Position numbers and translations under genes: made by a program. A DNA stretch of 64,000 bases from Anomaloglossus baeobatrachus (lineage: Eukaryota > Chordata > Amphibia > Anura > Aromobatidae), in assembly GCF_048569485.1 (NCBI RefSeq), contig NC_134356.1:471703893-471767892 (forward strand), given 5' to 3'. Positions 32,241 to 44,065 of this stretch are shown piece by piece (the first letter of the stretch is position 1; each line of letters begins with the position of its first letter). Below the pieces are notes generated by a model, which ran no database searches, had not been told where the DNA came from, and worked only from the letters and a program-made list of their open reading frames with translations.

Positions 32241-32754
32241 CTGTAGTATCGGCTGTATCTGTAGTATCGGCTGTATCTGTAGTATCGGCTGTATCTGTAG
32301 TATCGGCTGTATCTGTAGTATCTGTAGTATCTGTAGTATCTGTAGTATCTGTAGTATCTGTAGTATCTGTAGTATCTGTAGTATCGGTAGTATCTGTAGT
32401 ATCGGCTGTATCTGTAGTATCGGCTGTATCTGTAGTATCGGCTGTATCTGTAGTATCGGCTGTATCTGTAGTATCGGCTGTATCTGTAGTATCGGCTGTA
32501 TCTGTAGTATCGGCTGTATCTGTAGTATCGGCTGTATCTGTAGTATCGGCTGTATCTGTAGTATCTGTAGTATCTGTAGTATCTGTAGTATCTGTAGTAT
32601 CTGTAGTATCTGTAGTATCTGTAGTATCTGTAGTATCTGTAGTATCTGTAGTATCGGCTGTATCTGTAGTATCGGCTGTATCTGTAGTATCGGCTGTATC
32701 TGTAGTATCGGCTGTATCTGTAGTATCGGCTGTATCTGTAGTATCGGCTGTATC
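32241..32754. repeat. 9/18-bp minisatellite (CTGTAGTATCGGCTGTAT)
   Basis: The array mixes an 18-bp unit with a 9-bp unit (CTGTAGTAT). It follows the 15-bp array directly and stops exactly at the left LTR of the Gypsy fossil at 32755. Related TATAGGCTG sequence resumes beyond 49868. Confidence 0.92.
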
Positions 32755-33887
32755 TGTGCCGCCCACGTGCCAGCAGCCGGTGCTGCTCGGATCTGGATCT
32801 ACGGTATGGCTCGAGGGGTTCTCCGGACCCGGGGGTCACGCGGACACTCCGAATAAAAGGGGACGTATTTCTACGGTATTGGTTGTAAAATGTCTGTGAC
32901 GCCACCCACGGTGTGTGGTGAGATATAGCACCACCGCTGCCGTTGCGGGGGCTCCCGGGAACGTTGGGCTGGCAGCTGGATGTTAACCCCTCCGTGGGTA
33001 GGGATGGATGTCCCGGGGCCCAGTGTCTCTGCTGAAGATGGTGATTCCAGGGGCCGGCGCACCCGGTCAGGCCGAGGGTGTTACGGTCGAATAAAGCACA
33101 CAAGTCCTGTGGTAAACCAAGGTGATGGTGGCCGGCTGCCGCAGGCGGGTGTATTAGGTCCCACACCCGGGCTAGTAGTCAATGCCTTTCTCCTCTGCAC
33201 TTCGTGTTGCTCTAAGATAGACTTCCCGGTGTGTAACACTGGGAGTCCGCTCCCGGTCCTTCGGTTAGGAGCCGTGCCCGTCTGACGCTGACCCTTGGGA
33301 TCTATGGGCCCTGGCAGTTGCATTATCCCTCTCTGTGGGTGGTTGTCTACTTTTCGGGACTTGGGTTGGGACAGGACCTAAAATCCTGCCCTCAATTGGT
33401 TAATTAGCTAGGTCGTTGGTGCCGGTCCTGGCTTCAGGGTCCAAGTACCCCCTCTGTGCATGGTTTCCGGGTCAGTTCTCCGGTGTCGGCACTGGCGGGC
33501 TACAACCCTGTCCCGGTCCACCTCGGATCTCCGGCAGCCACGTTCCCGTCTCCTGCTGGCGCTGGCTACTGTCTGCCACCTAGCCAAGGTGTCAGGGCTC
33601 CGACCCTAGCACCTGTCAGCTTGCAGTTCAGGCCTTGACTGCCTGAGCTCGCCTCGTCCACTCCACTCTGTACTTGACGCTAGACTTATCTGATCTGACT
33701 GTTTTTCCTGCCCCGGGTTCTACAAGCCCCTAGGTGAGCGTTCCCTTACCGCCTGGTCCCGCCCACTTGTGTCCGTCCTACCCTGAGGGGGTGACTAAAG
33801 TTTCAGGTCAGCTGATTTAACCCTTTGTGGGATGGGTGTTATGCGGGGGCCTATGTGTACCTCTACCTGGTTTTCCAGGGCTTTACA
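32755..33887 (-). repeat. 3' LTR of the minus-strand Gypsy fossil
   Basis: 1133 bp, TG...CA ends, direct-repeat match to 40582-41656 plus 49681-49868. It is adjoined by the polypurine tract at about 33887-33896. Confidence 0.88.
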
Positions 33888-36800
33888 TTCCCCCTTGGTT
33901 GAATACAGACCGTCCGCGGGCTGTCCGACCACCACCATCATTTATTTTAACCGGAACTAGAAAGTAGAAAAAAGGCATAATACAAGTATAATAACAGTGG
34001 AACAATTTCTTCCCTTATGGGAGGCACATTTCTTAAACGTTACACAATCAAACTGGACGGACCGGGCCACCTTCTTGTTGCTCCCACCCAAACAACCTGT
34101 TCCCTGGTGCCACCGCTAAGCACTGGTGCACACCCCTTTACCCAAGTCCAGGAACGGGTCTGGGTGACGCCCACACGGGCCGGGTAAAAAGTTCCTTACC
34201 CGGCAGTCCTTGTCATGGGGTCCCAAGTTCGGGGACCCCTGGCCTGGAGGTTAGTCACCGGTTTTGGTGGTGACTTGGCCTCGGCCGACTCTAACAAAGG
34301 TTCTTCCTCCAATCTGCCTCTCCAGTGGCTGCTGTGAACAAGAAGGGTAGCCTTGAATTATTTACAAGGCCCAAAAGTTTTTGGGTTGGCTTTTCAGTCC
34401 AAAGCCGTGGTCCATAAAACTGTAAACGGTAACGGGATTCAACTTTATCTGGGGTAGCCGGAATCCGCTACCTTAACAATCTTCCTTTAATCAGGTTAAG
34501 TATTCAGTTAATTGGAATGCATTCACACACTATTTAGAACAACAAGCAGATACCACTCACTAAACATGGGTTTCTCTGTACCTGAGTGGTGGCTGACCTA
34601 AGTTGGGGCGTGTGGACCTTCTGAGCCCTCTATTTTCACTTAGGACTGGTGGGGGAGAGTGAATTACAAGTGCCTCTTCCCTAGTGTCAGGTATAGCTGG
34701 TAGGGACCTACGGGGGTGTGGTGTAGGTGCATCCCTAGGCGCTGGTGACTCGCTGATAGACCTCTCTGGCTCTATATCTTACACGGGTTGTCGGAACATT
34801 ATAACGAGAACAATCACCGCTCCATTCTGCATAGGCGAATCAGCCGGAAAATCGCCCATAATAGTGTGGATCACCTCCTCCTTCTTCTCCACGCTCGGCG
34901 TGGGAGTGGAAACCTTCTCCACCATCCTCAGGGGCTCTGGACACTATCAGGTGGTCCCTGGAGACAGTGGTCGTAGTCTTTCCCTGGTCGCGGCTAACAA
35001 GGTATGTCTTTTGATCTTCCCGGCCAGTGGGTTGTATGACATAAGGGGCTCTTTCCCACTGGTCATCCAACTTGTGCAGTCTCCTCTTCCTTTTCAGTAC
35101 TACATCTCCAGCTTCAAAGGGGGCAGCCTGGGCTCGCTTATTGAAACGCTGCTCCTGCCTTTCTCTGCTCTGGCGTAAGTTTTTCGCCACATATTCCTGG
35201 ATCTGCCGGTACTGCCTCGGACGCTAGGTGTTCCAGTTGGTAGTTGACGGGATGGTCTCAGGCACCTCCACATCCAACTCCAGATCTACTGGCAGTCTTC
35301 CGGGTCTCGCCCTCATCAGTTATGCGGGTGTGCACTTAGTGGAGCTGCTGGGTATGTTATTGTACATGTCCACCAAATCAGGTAGTTTCTCAGGCCACAA
35401 GTTCCGCTCTTCGAGGGTTCATTTTTTCACACATCCCATTGGTTTGGGCATGATAGGGGGTGGTACGGATCTTCTTGCACCCGTACAGGTAGCAGAACTC
35501 CTGAAAGATCTCTGACTCGAAGGCAGGACCTTGGTCGATGAGCACCTTCTCCGGGTAACCATGCGGCCGGCAGAAGTATGCTTGGAAGACCCCGGCTGCA
35601 GTACGAGCTGTTAAATCTTTGACGGGTACCACCACCATGAACCTGGAGTAGTGGTCTACGATGGTGAGGGCGTAGGTATAGCCTCTCCGTCTTGGCGTGA
35701 GCTTGACGTGGTCCAAAGCGACAAGTTCCAGTGGCTGGTGAGTGAAAATTGGCTGCAACGGGGCTTTCTGGCTGGTTCCATCCTTCCTTCTTAGCACGCA
35801 GGGAACACAATCCCTACACCATGCTTCGATGGACTCTCTCATCCCAATCCAGTAAAAGTGTTCTCTCAGCAGCATCTCTAACTTCTTCCACCCCGAAGTG
35901 GCCAGCTCCATCGTGGTAAGCTTTCAAGACCACAGACACATATGCTTGCGGTACTACGATCTGACAGGCCTTCTAATGCATCTTAGGATTAGTCAGCCCT
36001 CGGTACAATTTGCCCTGATGTAAGTACAACCGGTCCCTTTCTCTACACAGCTGCTGTGATTCTGCGGGGGCATCGGGCCCCATTCTGGAATGGGCCTGTG
36101 AGATTAGCATCTTGATTAACCGGACTGCAGGGTCTATGTCCTGAGCTTCCTGCCACCCATGGTGGGGCAAAGGATTGAAGGCTGCCTCCAGTTGGCCACT
36201 ATATGGCCTGGCTTCTTTCTCACTGTCAAAATTGATGGAACGCAGGCAACTCAAGTTCTTCCAATTCGTCTTCATCCACTCCCCCATCAGGCGAGTGCGG
36301 CATTCGAGACAGCGCATCTGCATTGGTGTTTTTACGGCCGGCCCTGTAGTGGTGGTGAAGTCATAATTTGCTAGCCGAGCCACCCAGCGCTGTTCCAGGG
36401 CACCAAGCTTCGCCGTGTCCAGGTGAGTTAGAGGGTTGTTGTCTGTATAGGCAGTGAATTTTACAGAAGCCAGGTAATGCTTAAACCTCTCGGTTATCGC
36501 CCAGACGAGTGCCAGGAACTCCAGCTTGAAAGAGCTATAATTTTCGGGATTTCTCTCCGTCGGTCGGAGCTTCCTGCTTGCGTAGGCAATCACCTTCTCT
36601 TTGCCATCTTGCATCTGAGACAGGACGGCTCCCAGGCCTTCGTTACTGGCATCTGTGTATAGAATGAACGGAAGGCCATAGTCTGGGTAGGCTAAGATCT
36701 CTTCTCCAGTCAGGACCAACTTCAGCTGCTGGAAGGACCCTTCCTGCTCTTCACCCCAAGTAAACGGGGGACCCAGGCCCTGGCCATTCTTGGTTTGTCC

Positions 36801-37327
36801 CACCATGAGGTCTTGCATGGGAGCGGCCATTTTGGTATAGCCCTTAATGAAGCGACGGTAATAGCCCACAAGACCTAGGAACTGCCTCACCTCTTTGATC
36901 GTGGTAGGCCTTGGCCAGTTCTGAATGGCTGTAACTTTCTCTGGATCCGGCGCTACGCCTTCAGCACTCAACACGTGCCCGAGGTACTGTACTTTTAGGC
37001 TTCAGCAGATGGCACTTGAAGGGCTTCAGTTTCATCCCGTATTTAGAAAGAGCCTCAAACACCTCAGCAAGGTGCTCCAGATGTGCTTCGTACATCTTGG
37101 AGTAGACAATAACGTCATCAGGTACAGTAGAACTGTCTCGAAGTTGCGGTGTCCCAAGCAGCATTCTATCAGACTCTGGAAGGTTCCTGGAGCGTTACAC
37201 AACCCAAAAGGCATGCTGTTGAACTTGCAGAGACCCATCGGGGTAGCGAAAGCAGTTTTCTCACGGTCTTCTTCCGCAACCGACACCTGCCAGTAGCCAC
37301 TAGTAAGGTCAAGGGTAGAGAAATAAT

Positions 37328-38565
37328 TACCGTATGTTTCGCTTTATAAGACGCACCTGATTATAAGACGCACCCCCAAATTTGTTGAAGGAATAGAGAA
37401 TTTTTTAATAAATGGGGTCCGTCTTATAATGCCAGTGTCTAACAAATAATATAGGGTATATGTCCCTCATAGCCCCCTCATCCTAAAATTAGCCCCCTTA
37501 ATCTGCATATGGCCACCTTATATTGAACACGTCTCCCTGTGGCTGGCAGACAGGCCCACTGTGGCTGGCAGACAGGCCCACTGTGGCTGGCAGACAGGCC
37601 CACTGTGGCTGGCAGACAGGCCCACTGTGGCTGGCAGACAGGCCCACTGTGGCTGGCAGACAGGCCCACTGTGGCTGGCAGACAGGCCCACTGTGGCTGG
37701 CAGACAGGCCCACTGTGGCTGGCAGACAGGCCCACTGTGGCTGGCAGACAGGCCCACTGTGGCTGGCAGACAGGCCCACTGTGGCTGGCAGACAGGCCCA
37801 CTGTGGCTGGCAGACAGGCCCACTGTGGCTGGCAGACAGGCCCACTGTGGCTGGAAGACAGGCCCACTGTGGCTGGCAGACAGGCCCACTGTGGCTGGCA
37901 GACAGGCCCACTGTGGCTGGCAGACAGGCCCACTGTGGCTGGCAGACAGGCCCACTGTGGCTGGCAGACAGGCCCACTGTGGCTGGCAGACAGGCCCACT
38001 GTGGCTGGCAGACAGGCCCACTGTGGCTGGCAGACATCACCCTCTGTTACATATCGCCCCCATGTTGCTGCTTTTAGTAAAATAAACTCTTTCCTTACCT
38101 TCTGCAGCACTGTCTTGTCTTGTGTCTCCCTCCTCGGGGTTGAGCTCCTCCAGTGTCTCCTGCACTTCCTACTTCCTGGTTCTAGTGCAGGTCATGTGAT
38201 CCGGACAGCAGAGAAATATCTCTGCGTGCAAGATCACAGTAGCAGGAGGGAGACCGGGCAGACGCTGGAGGAGGTGAGTAAACAGTTTATTTTACTATGG
38301 GCAGCAGCACGGGAGGCTATAGCTAACACAGGGGGAGGGGGGATCCTGTGCGATCAAAGGTAAGCACAGGCAGATATAATATGTGCAGCTCCCCCAGCCC
38401 ATCAGCGCGATGCAGTTTCAGCACCACGCTTCTGATGGACAGCAGCTGTGCATATTATATGAGCGGGAGCAGGAGATCAAACGCTGCAGCTCCCAGCTTT
38501 TCCTGCCCCCAGCACCGCTCCAGAGCTGCCCGCACCTCCACTGGACTTATATATATACCTCTGCC
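37328..38565. mobile_element. Insertion carrying a 22-bp minisatellite, inside the Gypsy fossil
   Basis: The left end TACCGTATGTTTCGCTTTAT with AAGACGCACCTGATTATAAG is a familiar terminal motif of a dispersed non-autonomous DNA element. The matching right end is not found, so the element is partial or its boundary is obscured. The interior is a minisatellite followed by non-coding DNA. It lies wholly within Gypsy pol sequence. Confidence 0.6.
37538..38036. repeat. 22-bp minisatellite, about 22-23 units
   Basis: The unit GTGGCTGGCAGACAGGCCCA plus CT is almost perfectly conserved, with one variant near 37854. Since 22 is not a multiple of three and the unit has no stop in any of its six readings, all six frames stay open for about 500 bp. 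Confidence 0.95.
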
Positions 38566-38852
38566 GGGTAATCACCCGCACACTACCAATCTCTCCACCT
38601 GACATGTTCACCTGTTGCCGCTGCAGGAGGGCCCAAAATTTCATGTTGCAGAGCCCTCTGCCGTCCCTCTCTTGCCGTGGCAGACAGTTGTTGCAATAAA
38701 TGCAGTACTTTTCCCATGCAGTTCTCAATCACATTTGTCCCTAGGACCATTTTTGGGTTATGGTCACTGGGGTCATTCTGCACCACAATGAGTCCTTGAT
38801 GCTTCAGCTCCACTCGCCCCACCTTTAAAGCTACCTCCTTAAACCCGACTAA

Positions 38853-39016
38853 AGGCCCCGTCACACACAGAGATAAACCTTTGGCAGATCTGTGGTTGCA
38901 GTGAAATCATGGACATATTGTTCCATTTGTACACAGCCACAAACCTGGCACTGATTGTCCACAATTTCACTGCAACCACAGATCTGCCGCAGATTTATCT
39001 GTGTGTGACAGGGCCT
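38853..39016. mobile_element. 164-bp Harbinger-type MITE, copy 1
   Basis: The ends AGGCCCCGTCACACACAGAG and, reverse-complemented from the right, AGGCCCTGTCACACACAGAT are inverted. Most of the element folds into one long hairpin (CAGATCTGTGGTTGCAGTG against its complement). Flanks are TAA and TTA. Inserted in the Gypsy fossil. Confidence 0.85.
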
Positions 39017-39051
39017 TTAGGTCATAGGGAGTCCATTGGCCGCAATGATGG

Positions 39052-40284
39052 TTACGTTAGCATCAGGTGGGTGAGTTCACTGTCAGACCAATAACGTTTG
39101 TACAGTACATAAGGAATAGTTGTTACCTGCGAGCCAGTGTCTAGGAGGGTGAATGTTGGGATACCATCCACCGCAAGGGAGATAATGGGACGACCTCCGA
39201 CATACCGGTCACGCCAATCAGCTGGGCCTTGAGGGTCTATTCCTGAGGACTGGCCCTTGGCCTCGGGTTGCTCGTTTAAAGGACACTGGCAGGAATAATG
39301 ACCAGTCTTGTTGCCCTTGTAGCAAACGGGTGGTCCATACCGGTTGCTGTTGCTGTTCCTCCTTCTTTGCATCCAAGGGATATCTTCCGGGCTGTCGGCG
39401 AGCTGAATCTTCTCCAGTGGTTTGGTTTTTGGTGGAAACTGGAGAGCGGCTAGGAGTCTTGTGACGTTGCTCAGGCGTTGAACTTGCGATGCCAAATCTT
39501 CTGATGCCTCAGGCGTTGCGGCGGGCGCTGGTAAGGCTAGTGGAGGGGGCGCCACCAAGACGTGAGCAGTGTCAGCCGGCCAGGGTGGTAGAGCAGGAGC
39601 ACTATCTTCGGATGGTTGTAGGGCCTTTATGGCCCGGTCCTTTAGGACCGCAAAGTTCAAGTCTGGGTGCTCCAAGGCCCATAGCCGCAGCTGTTTGCGA
39701 TCTTCAGCGGACCCCAGCCCCTGCAAGAACTGCTCCACCAGCATCTTATTGCTCTCAATCTCATTGATGGAGTCCGTCTGCCTCAACGTACGCAAGGAAA
39801 TCTGCAGCCTTAAAGCATAGTCCCGGATGCTATCTTGGGGGCGCTGTCGGCAATGGTAGAACTCCATTCGTAACTCTGCTTCTGTGCGGGTTTCAAAAGC
39901 GACTTGCAACTTGTCAAAAATGGCGGTTACCGAGGCCCGGTCAGCATCGGCCCAAGTCTCCGCCTCTTGCTCGGCAGCGCCGGTCAGCTGCCCCAACACT
40001 ACTGCTACACGCTGCTTGACGGTCATGGAGTACATATCAAGGACGGCACATATCCTGAATACCTGCAGGGCATCGGGTCGTCCATCATACTGAGGTAACC
40101 AGGCAGCGCCGGGTGCGTAAGGTAAGGTGATCGGCCTGACTTGGGTGACTGCTGAAACCATAGGCCCCACTGCTCCTGTGACCGGAGCGGGAGCCGCTGC
40201 ATCGTCGCCTGCCGCTTTGTTCGCGGGCGCCGCCTCTGCTGCGGCGGCCGCTGCCCCGTCGTCGACGACATTTGGTGCGGACAT
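39052..40284 (-). pseudogene. Gypsy gag region with start of protease (fossil)
   Basis: An open stretch of 410 codons resembles the gag of the copy at 42981-44030: an Ala-rich N-terminus, ITLPYAPGAAWLPQYDG, MEFYHCRQRPQDSIRDYAL and a CCHC knuckle YKGNKTGHYSCQCPL. It runs on into protease-type sequence. It belongs to the broken minus-strand element and is not expected to give a working product. Confidence 0.85.
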
Positions 40285-40581
40285 CTTCCCACTGCTCCCC
40301 CTTGGTTTTTCGGGAGCAGTCCTCTGATGCGGCTTGCTAGTTTCGATTTCGGCCTCAGGGTTTTCCTTCTGACCTTGTTCCCGGCGGGCGGGGCTTCAAC
40401 TTCGCGCCCTTTCTCGGGGAAGAAGACGCTGGGTTGTCATTTTTCGCGTCTAAAAATGGTGGCAAAGATGGCGGTTTTCAAAATTTTTGCAGCAGAGCAC
40501 CGCTGACAGTCCAGAACAAGGCGCACTTTCACCGGGTAAGTGAATGGGTAAGAATCCGGTTTGTGACGCCAGGCTTCGGGG

Positions 40582-41656
40582 TGTGCCGCCCCCGTGCCAG
40601 CAGCTGGTGCTGCTCGGATCCGGATCACTCCGAATAAAAGGGGACGTATTTATACGGGAATTGTTATAAAATGTCTGTGATGCCACCCACGGTGTGTGGT
40701 GAGATGTAGCACCACTGCTGCCGTTGCGGGGGCTCCCGAGAACGTTGGGCTGGCAGCTGGATGTTAACCCCCTCCATGGGTAGGGATGGATGTCCGGAGG
40801 CCCAGTGTCTCTATGCTGAGGATGGTGATTGCAGGGGCCGGCGCACCCGGTCAGGCCGGGGGTGTTACTCGCGGTCGAATAAAGCACATAAGTCCTGTGG
40901 TAAACCAAGGTGAAGGTGGCTGGCTGCCGCAGGCGGGTGTATCAGGTTTCACACCTGGGCTAGTAGTCAATGCCTTTCTCCTCTGCACTTCGTGTTTCTC
41001 TAAAAGCCCCATCACGCACAGAGATAAATCTTTGGCAGTTCTGTGGTTGCAGTGAAATCATGGACATATTGTTCCATTTGTACACAGCCACAAACCTGGC
41101 ACTGATTGTCCAGAATTTCACTGCAACCACAGATCTGCCGTAGATTTATCTCTGTGTGACAGGGCCTTAAGATAGACTTCCCAGTGTGTAACACGGGGAG
41201 TCCGCTCCCGGTCCTTCGGTTGGGAGCTGTGCCCGTCTGATTCTGACCCTTGGGATCTACGGGCCCTGGCGGTTGCCCTATCCCTCTCTGTGGGTGGTTG
41301 TCTACTTTTCGGGACTTATGTTGGGACAGGACCTAAAATCCTGCCCTCAATTGGTTAATTAGCTAGGTCGTTGGTGCCGCTTCTGGCTTCAGGGTCCAAA
41401 TACCCCCTCTGTGCACGGTTTCTGGGTCAGTTCTCCTGTATCTGCACCGGTGTGCTACAACACTGTCCCAGTCCACCTCGGATCTCCGGCAGCTGTCTTC
41501 CCATCTCCTGCTGGCGCTGGCTACTGTCTGCCATCTAGCCAAGGTGTCAGGGCTCCGACCCTGGCACCTGTCAGCTTGCAGTTCAGGCCTTGACTGCCTG
41601 AGCTCACCTCCTCCACTCCACTCTGTACTTGACTCTAGACTTATCTGATCTGTTTT
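40582..41656 (-). repeat. 5' LTR of the minus-strand Gypsy fossil, first part
   Basis: Matches 32755 onward. It is interrupted by a 164-bp MITE (41004-41167) and then by the younger Gypsy copy. The LTR resumes at 49681 and ends at 49868. Confidence 0.88.
41004..41167. mobile_element. 164-bp Harbinger-type MITE, copy 2
   Basis: Nearly identical to 38853-39016 and the same length. It is flanked by TAA on both sides (41001-41003 and 41168-41170). It is absent from the other LTR (33211-33214 reads straight through), so it inserted after the Gypsy element did. Confidence 0.88.
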
Positions 41657-42719
41657 TGTGGCGCCCCAGGACCTGGTCGCCACAACAGCATTGCCCTCCC
41701 AAAGGGTTAATGCTGAGCCTGGAGGTAATTGGGAGATCTATTGGCCAGTAAGTTAACACCCAACACAGTTCTCCCTCCGGCCAGCAGAGGGAGCTCTGAA
41801 CCTGGAACTTCAGGGAGCATTCCTTAAGTCTGGCTGAAGGGAGGAAGTAGTGGTTAGTCTGTAGGGAGAAGTGGAAGGAAGCAGATGCAGAGTGAGCTGT
41901 CCTGTAGAACTGGGGCCTGGAGCTAGAGTAGCTTGGCCCAGTGAAGCAGGAGTAGCTGAGAGGCAGCGGAGAGACTCGGACATCGGAGTCTGTGGTTGCC
42001 AGGGTATAAAATCCGTCCCTGGTAGCCGAATCCGGAGGGCAGGAGAGCTGCAAGCCCCTGGCCCAGAAGCAACCTGAAGGAACAGCTGCAATCCAAGGGC
42101 CCGGTGTGGACTCCAGCAGAGAAGCCCCAGAGAGGGCCTGCGCAGTCTACCCCACAGAAAAAGGGGCGAACCACCGGTCCCAGCAGCAAGAGGGCAATTG
42201 CTAACCCAAAGTGCAGTGTCCTAAACAGCAAAGAAAGATTAAGGAGTAGGCCTCATACTCAACTGGCCAAAGATCACCCCAGGCACTTCCAGGCCGGCCG
42301 GATCATCTTTACCATCTGTGACGGTCTCCCTGGACTAAACTTCTGCCGAGTAAAAGAGGAGAAGGTAAAGAGACTACTGTTTGTGCCTGTTTCTTTCATT
42401 GCTTGTCGGCCCTGCACCGTGCTAGTCACACAACACCATAGACTTCCACAAGCACCAACTGTGTCCCGGGGCACCGCTCCACCTGTGGGGAGCAGTACCA
42501 CCATTGCTGCCACTTCATCACCCCGGAGGCCTTACACAGCAGCGGCGGCTTAAGAGCCGCATACCACAGGTGGCGTAACGAACACAAACTTAAAGTCATC
42601 AGCCACATATTCTACTGACACCCACCAGGGCCACGGAGCCGGGCCCAGCCACCACTGACTACCACCGGACTAGTCCGGCCCGGCACCGGGTGTCCCATAG
42701 CCCTGGGGTGGGCGAGTCA
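41657..42719 (+). repeat. 5' LTR of the young Gypsy copy
   Basis: 1063 bp, TG...CA, beginning TGTGGCGCCCCAGGACC and ending GGGCGAGTCA. A TATA box candidate TATAAAA lies at 42005-42011 within it. Confidence 0.95.
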
Positions 42720-42724
42720 ACTTT

Positions 42725-42740
42725 TGGCGTCACGAACAGG
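42725..42740 (+). promoter_or_regulatory. Primer-binding-site candidate
   Basis: TGGCGTCACGAACAGG lies five bases after the 5' LTR. It begins TGG as expected for pairing with a tRNA 3' CCA. The primer tRNA was not identified. Related sequence adjoins the other two LTRs of this family in the window. Confidence 0.6.
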
Positions 42741-42980
42741 ATTTCGTGCCCGGTCCCACCGGGTACTGTGCGCCTGCAGGAATTGTGCTTAAAAGACTGT
42801 GTACTGGTTGTAAATTGCCGCCGCCATTAGCCGCGCCGAGCGCAGGAAGAAGGGGGGCGTGCCTGACAAAGAGCGCGAAGGGAGCGCGCCATCAGAGCAG
42901 AGCGCTGTTAACCCCGCGCGACCCGGAAGAAAATTTGAAAAGTGAACGGAGCCTGGTAAGGTTCACTAAGGGGGAGGAAG

Positions 42981-44030
42981 ATGTCCGACTCAGAGGGAGA
43001 GCAGGTGGCTGCCATCGCCCAAGGCGCCGCAGCACCGGCCGAAGCAGTCCCAGTCGCCGTCGCCCCAGCCCCCACTGTAGCGCCGGTAATGCCGATCACC
43101 ATGCCGTACATACCGGGAGCAGAATGGCTGCCGCAGTACTCCGGGGAGTCCCATACCTTGAGTGACTTCAGAGAAAGCCTGCACAGCTTATTCCGGGTGT
43201 ATCCGCTGACTGAGAGCCAGAAGGTGGGCATAGTAATGGGACAGCTAGCCGGCGCAGCCCAGCGTGAAGTGAAGTCCTGGCCTGATACAGATAAAGGGAC
43301 AGCAGCCCAGATACTGGCCAAGCTAAAGAGTACTTTTGACACCCGCACCGCAGCAGAGATAAAGATGAGATTCTTTGGGTGCAAGCAGCGGGCCACAGAC
43401 AGCATAAGGGACTATGCCTTAAACTTGCAGGAGGCCCTGAAAGCAGTTAAACAGGTGGACCCAGAGAGTGTACGTGAAGAAGACAAACTCCTAACTGAGC
43501 AGTTCATAGAGGGGCTCCTGTCAGATGCCCACAGGACCCAGCTGCGTATCCTGGTCCTGCAGAACCCTGCTCTGGACTTTGCAAAGTTTAAGGACCAGGC
43601 CATCCGGGTACTGAGAGAATCTACACCGAATGACCCGGTACCCCTCCGGCCTCTTGCTATCACGTACCCCGGGGTGGTGCCTGCAACACGAGCCACTGCA
43701 GGGGCTGAGGCGCAGTCCCTGGATAAGGATCCCACTGCAGAGCTCAGACAGCAGTTCCAGGAGCTGACCAAGACTGTGGCTGCCCTTGCCAAGACCGTGC
43801 AGTCTCTACAAGTGACCCCATCGCCTGCAAGAATCGAGTTGGCCTCCAGCCCAGATGACGTCCCATGGATGCGACCGAGGAGGATTCCGCCGACCCGAAG
43901 CAGAGACACAGACCGGTATGATTCAGCAGGACAACCGATCTGCCGCCGCTGCAGCCAGGCGGGCCACATTGCACGACGCTGTCCTTTAAATGGGCCGAGC
44001 CTGGGGCCAGGAGCCAACCCCCAGGTGTAA
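42981..44030 (+). CDS. Gypsy gag
   Basis: 349 residues starting at the ATG at 42981 (MSDSEGEQVAAIAQG). An Ala/Pro-rich N-terminus is followed by a capsid-like helical region (about 45-215, with PITMPYIPGAEWLPQYSG and RATDSIRDYALNLQEAL). The C-terminal CCHC knuckle reads CRRCSQAGHIARRC (Cys 321, Cys 324, His 329, Cys 334) and would bind the element RNA. Gag forms the virus-like particle of such elements. pol begins downstream in another frame. Confidence 0.93.
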   Translation: MSDSEGEQVAAIAQGAAAPAEAVPVAVAPAPTVAPVMPITMPYIPGAEWLPQYSGESHTLSDFRESLHSLFRVYPLTESQKVGIVMGQLAGAAQREVKSWPDTDKGTAAQILAKLKSTFDTRTAAEIKMRFFGCKQRATDSIRDYALNLQEALKAVKQVDPESVREEDKLLTEQFIEGLLSDAHRTQLRILVLQNPALDFAKFKDQAIRVLRESTPNDPVPLRPLAITYPGVVPATRATAGAEAQSLDKDPTAELRQQFQELTKTVAALAKTVQSLQVTPSPARIELASSPDDVPWMRPRRIPPTRSRDTDRYDSAGQPICRRCSQAGHIARRCPLNGPSLGPGANPQV

Positions 44031-44065
44031 GGAAGCCCGGCTCAAACCCCAGCCGCAGCAAGTAT

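Larger units (their letters stand above)
34690..39050 (-). pseudogene. Gypsy pol remnants (protease to integrase), broken
   Basis: Read on the minus strand, blocks resemble the pol of the intact-looking copy at 44066-48178. They include a protease-type LLDTGSQVTTIPYVLY stretch near 39100, reverse transcriptase with FGLCNAPGTF, RNase H with FILYTDASNEGLGAVLSQ, and integrase with HYSRFMVVVPVKD and DQGPAFESEIFQEF. Two insertions interrupt it. It has several breaks and encodes no working protein. Confidence 0.88.

Noticed and set aside
32002-33166. Open frames with SICIG, YRYSR or DTADTT periodic peptides
   Set aside because: They reflect 15-bp and 9/18-bp minisatellite units whose lengths are multiples of three.
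37478-38363. Six overlapping frames with GWQTGPLWLADRPTVAGRQ or the opposite-strand repeat
   Set aside because: They follow from the 22-bp minisatellite unit, which lacks stops in every reading.
42104-42553. 149-codon frame in the 5' LTR of the young Gypsy copy, repeated at 49065-49514
   Set aside because: It lies in both LTRs, is identical because the LTRs are, and has no recognisable domain. It is most likely chance openness in GC-rich LTR DNA.
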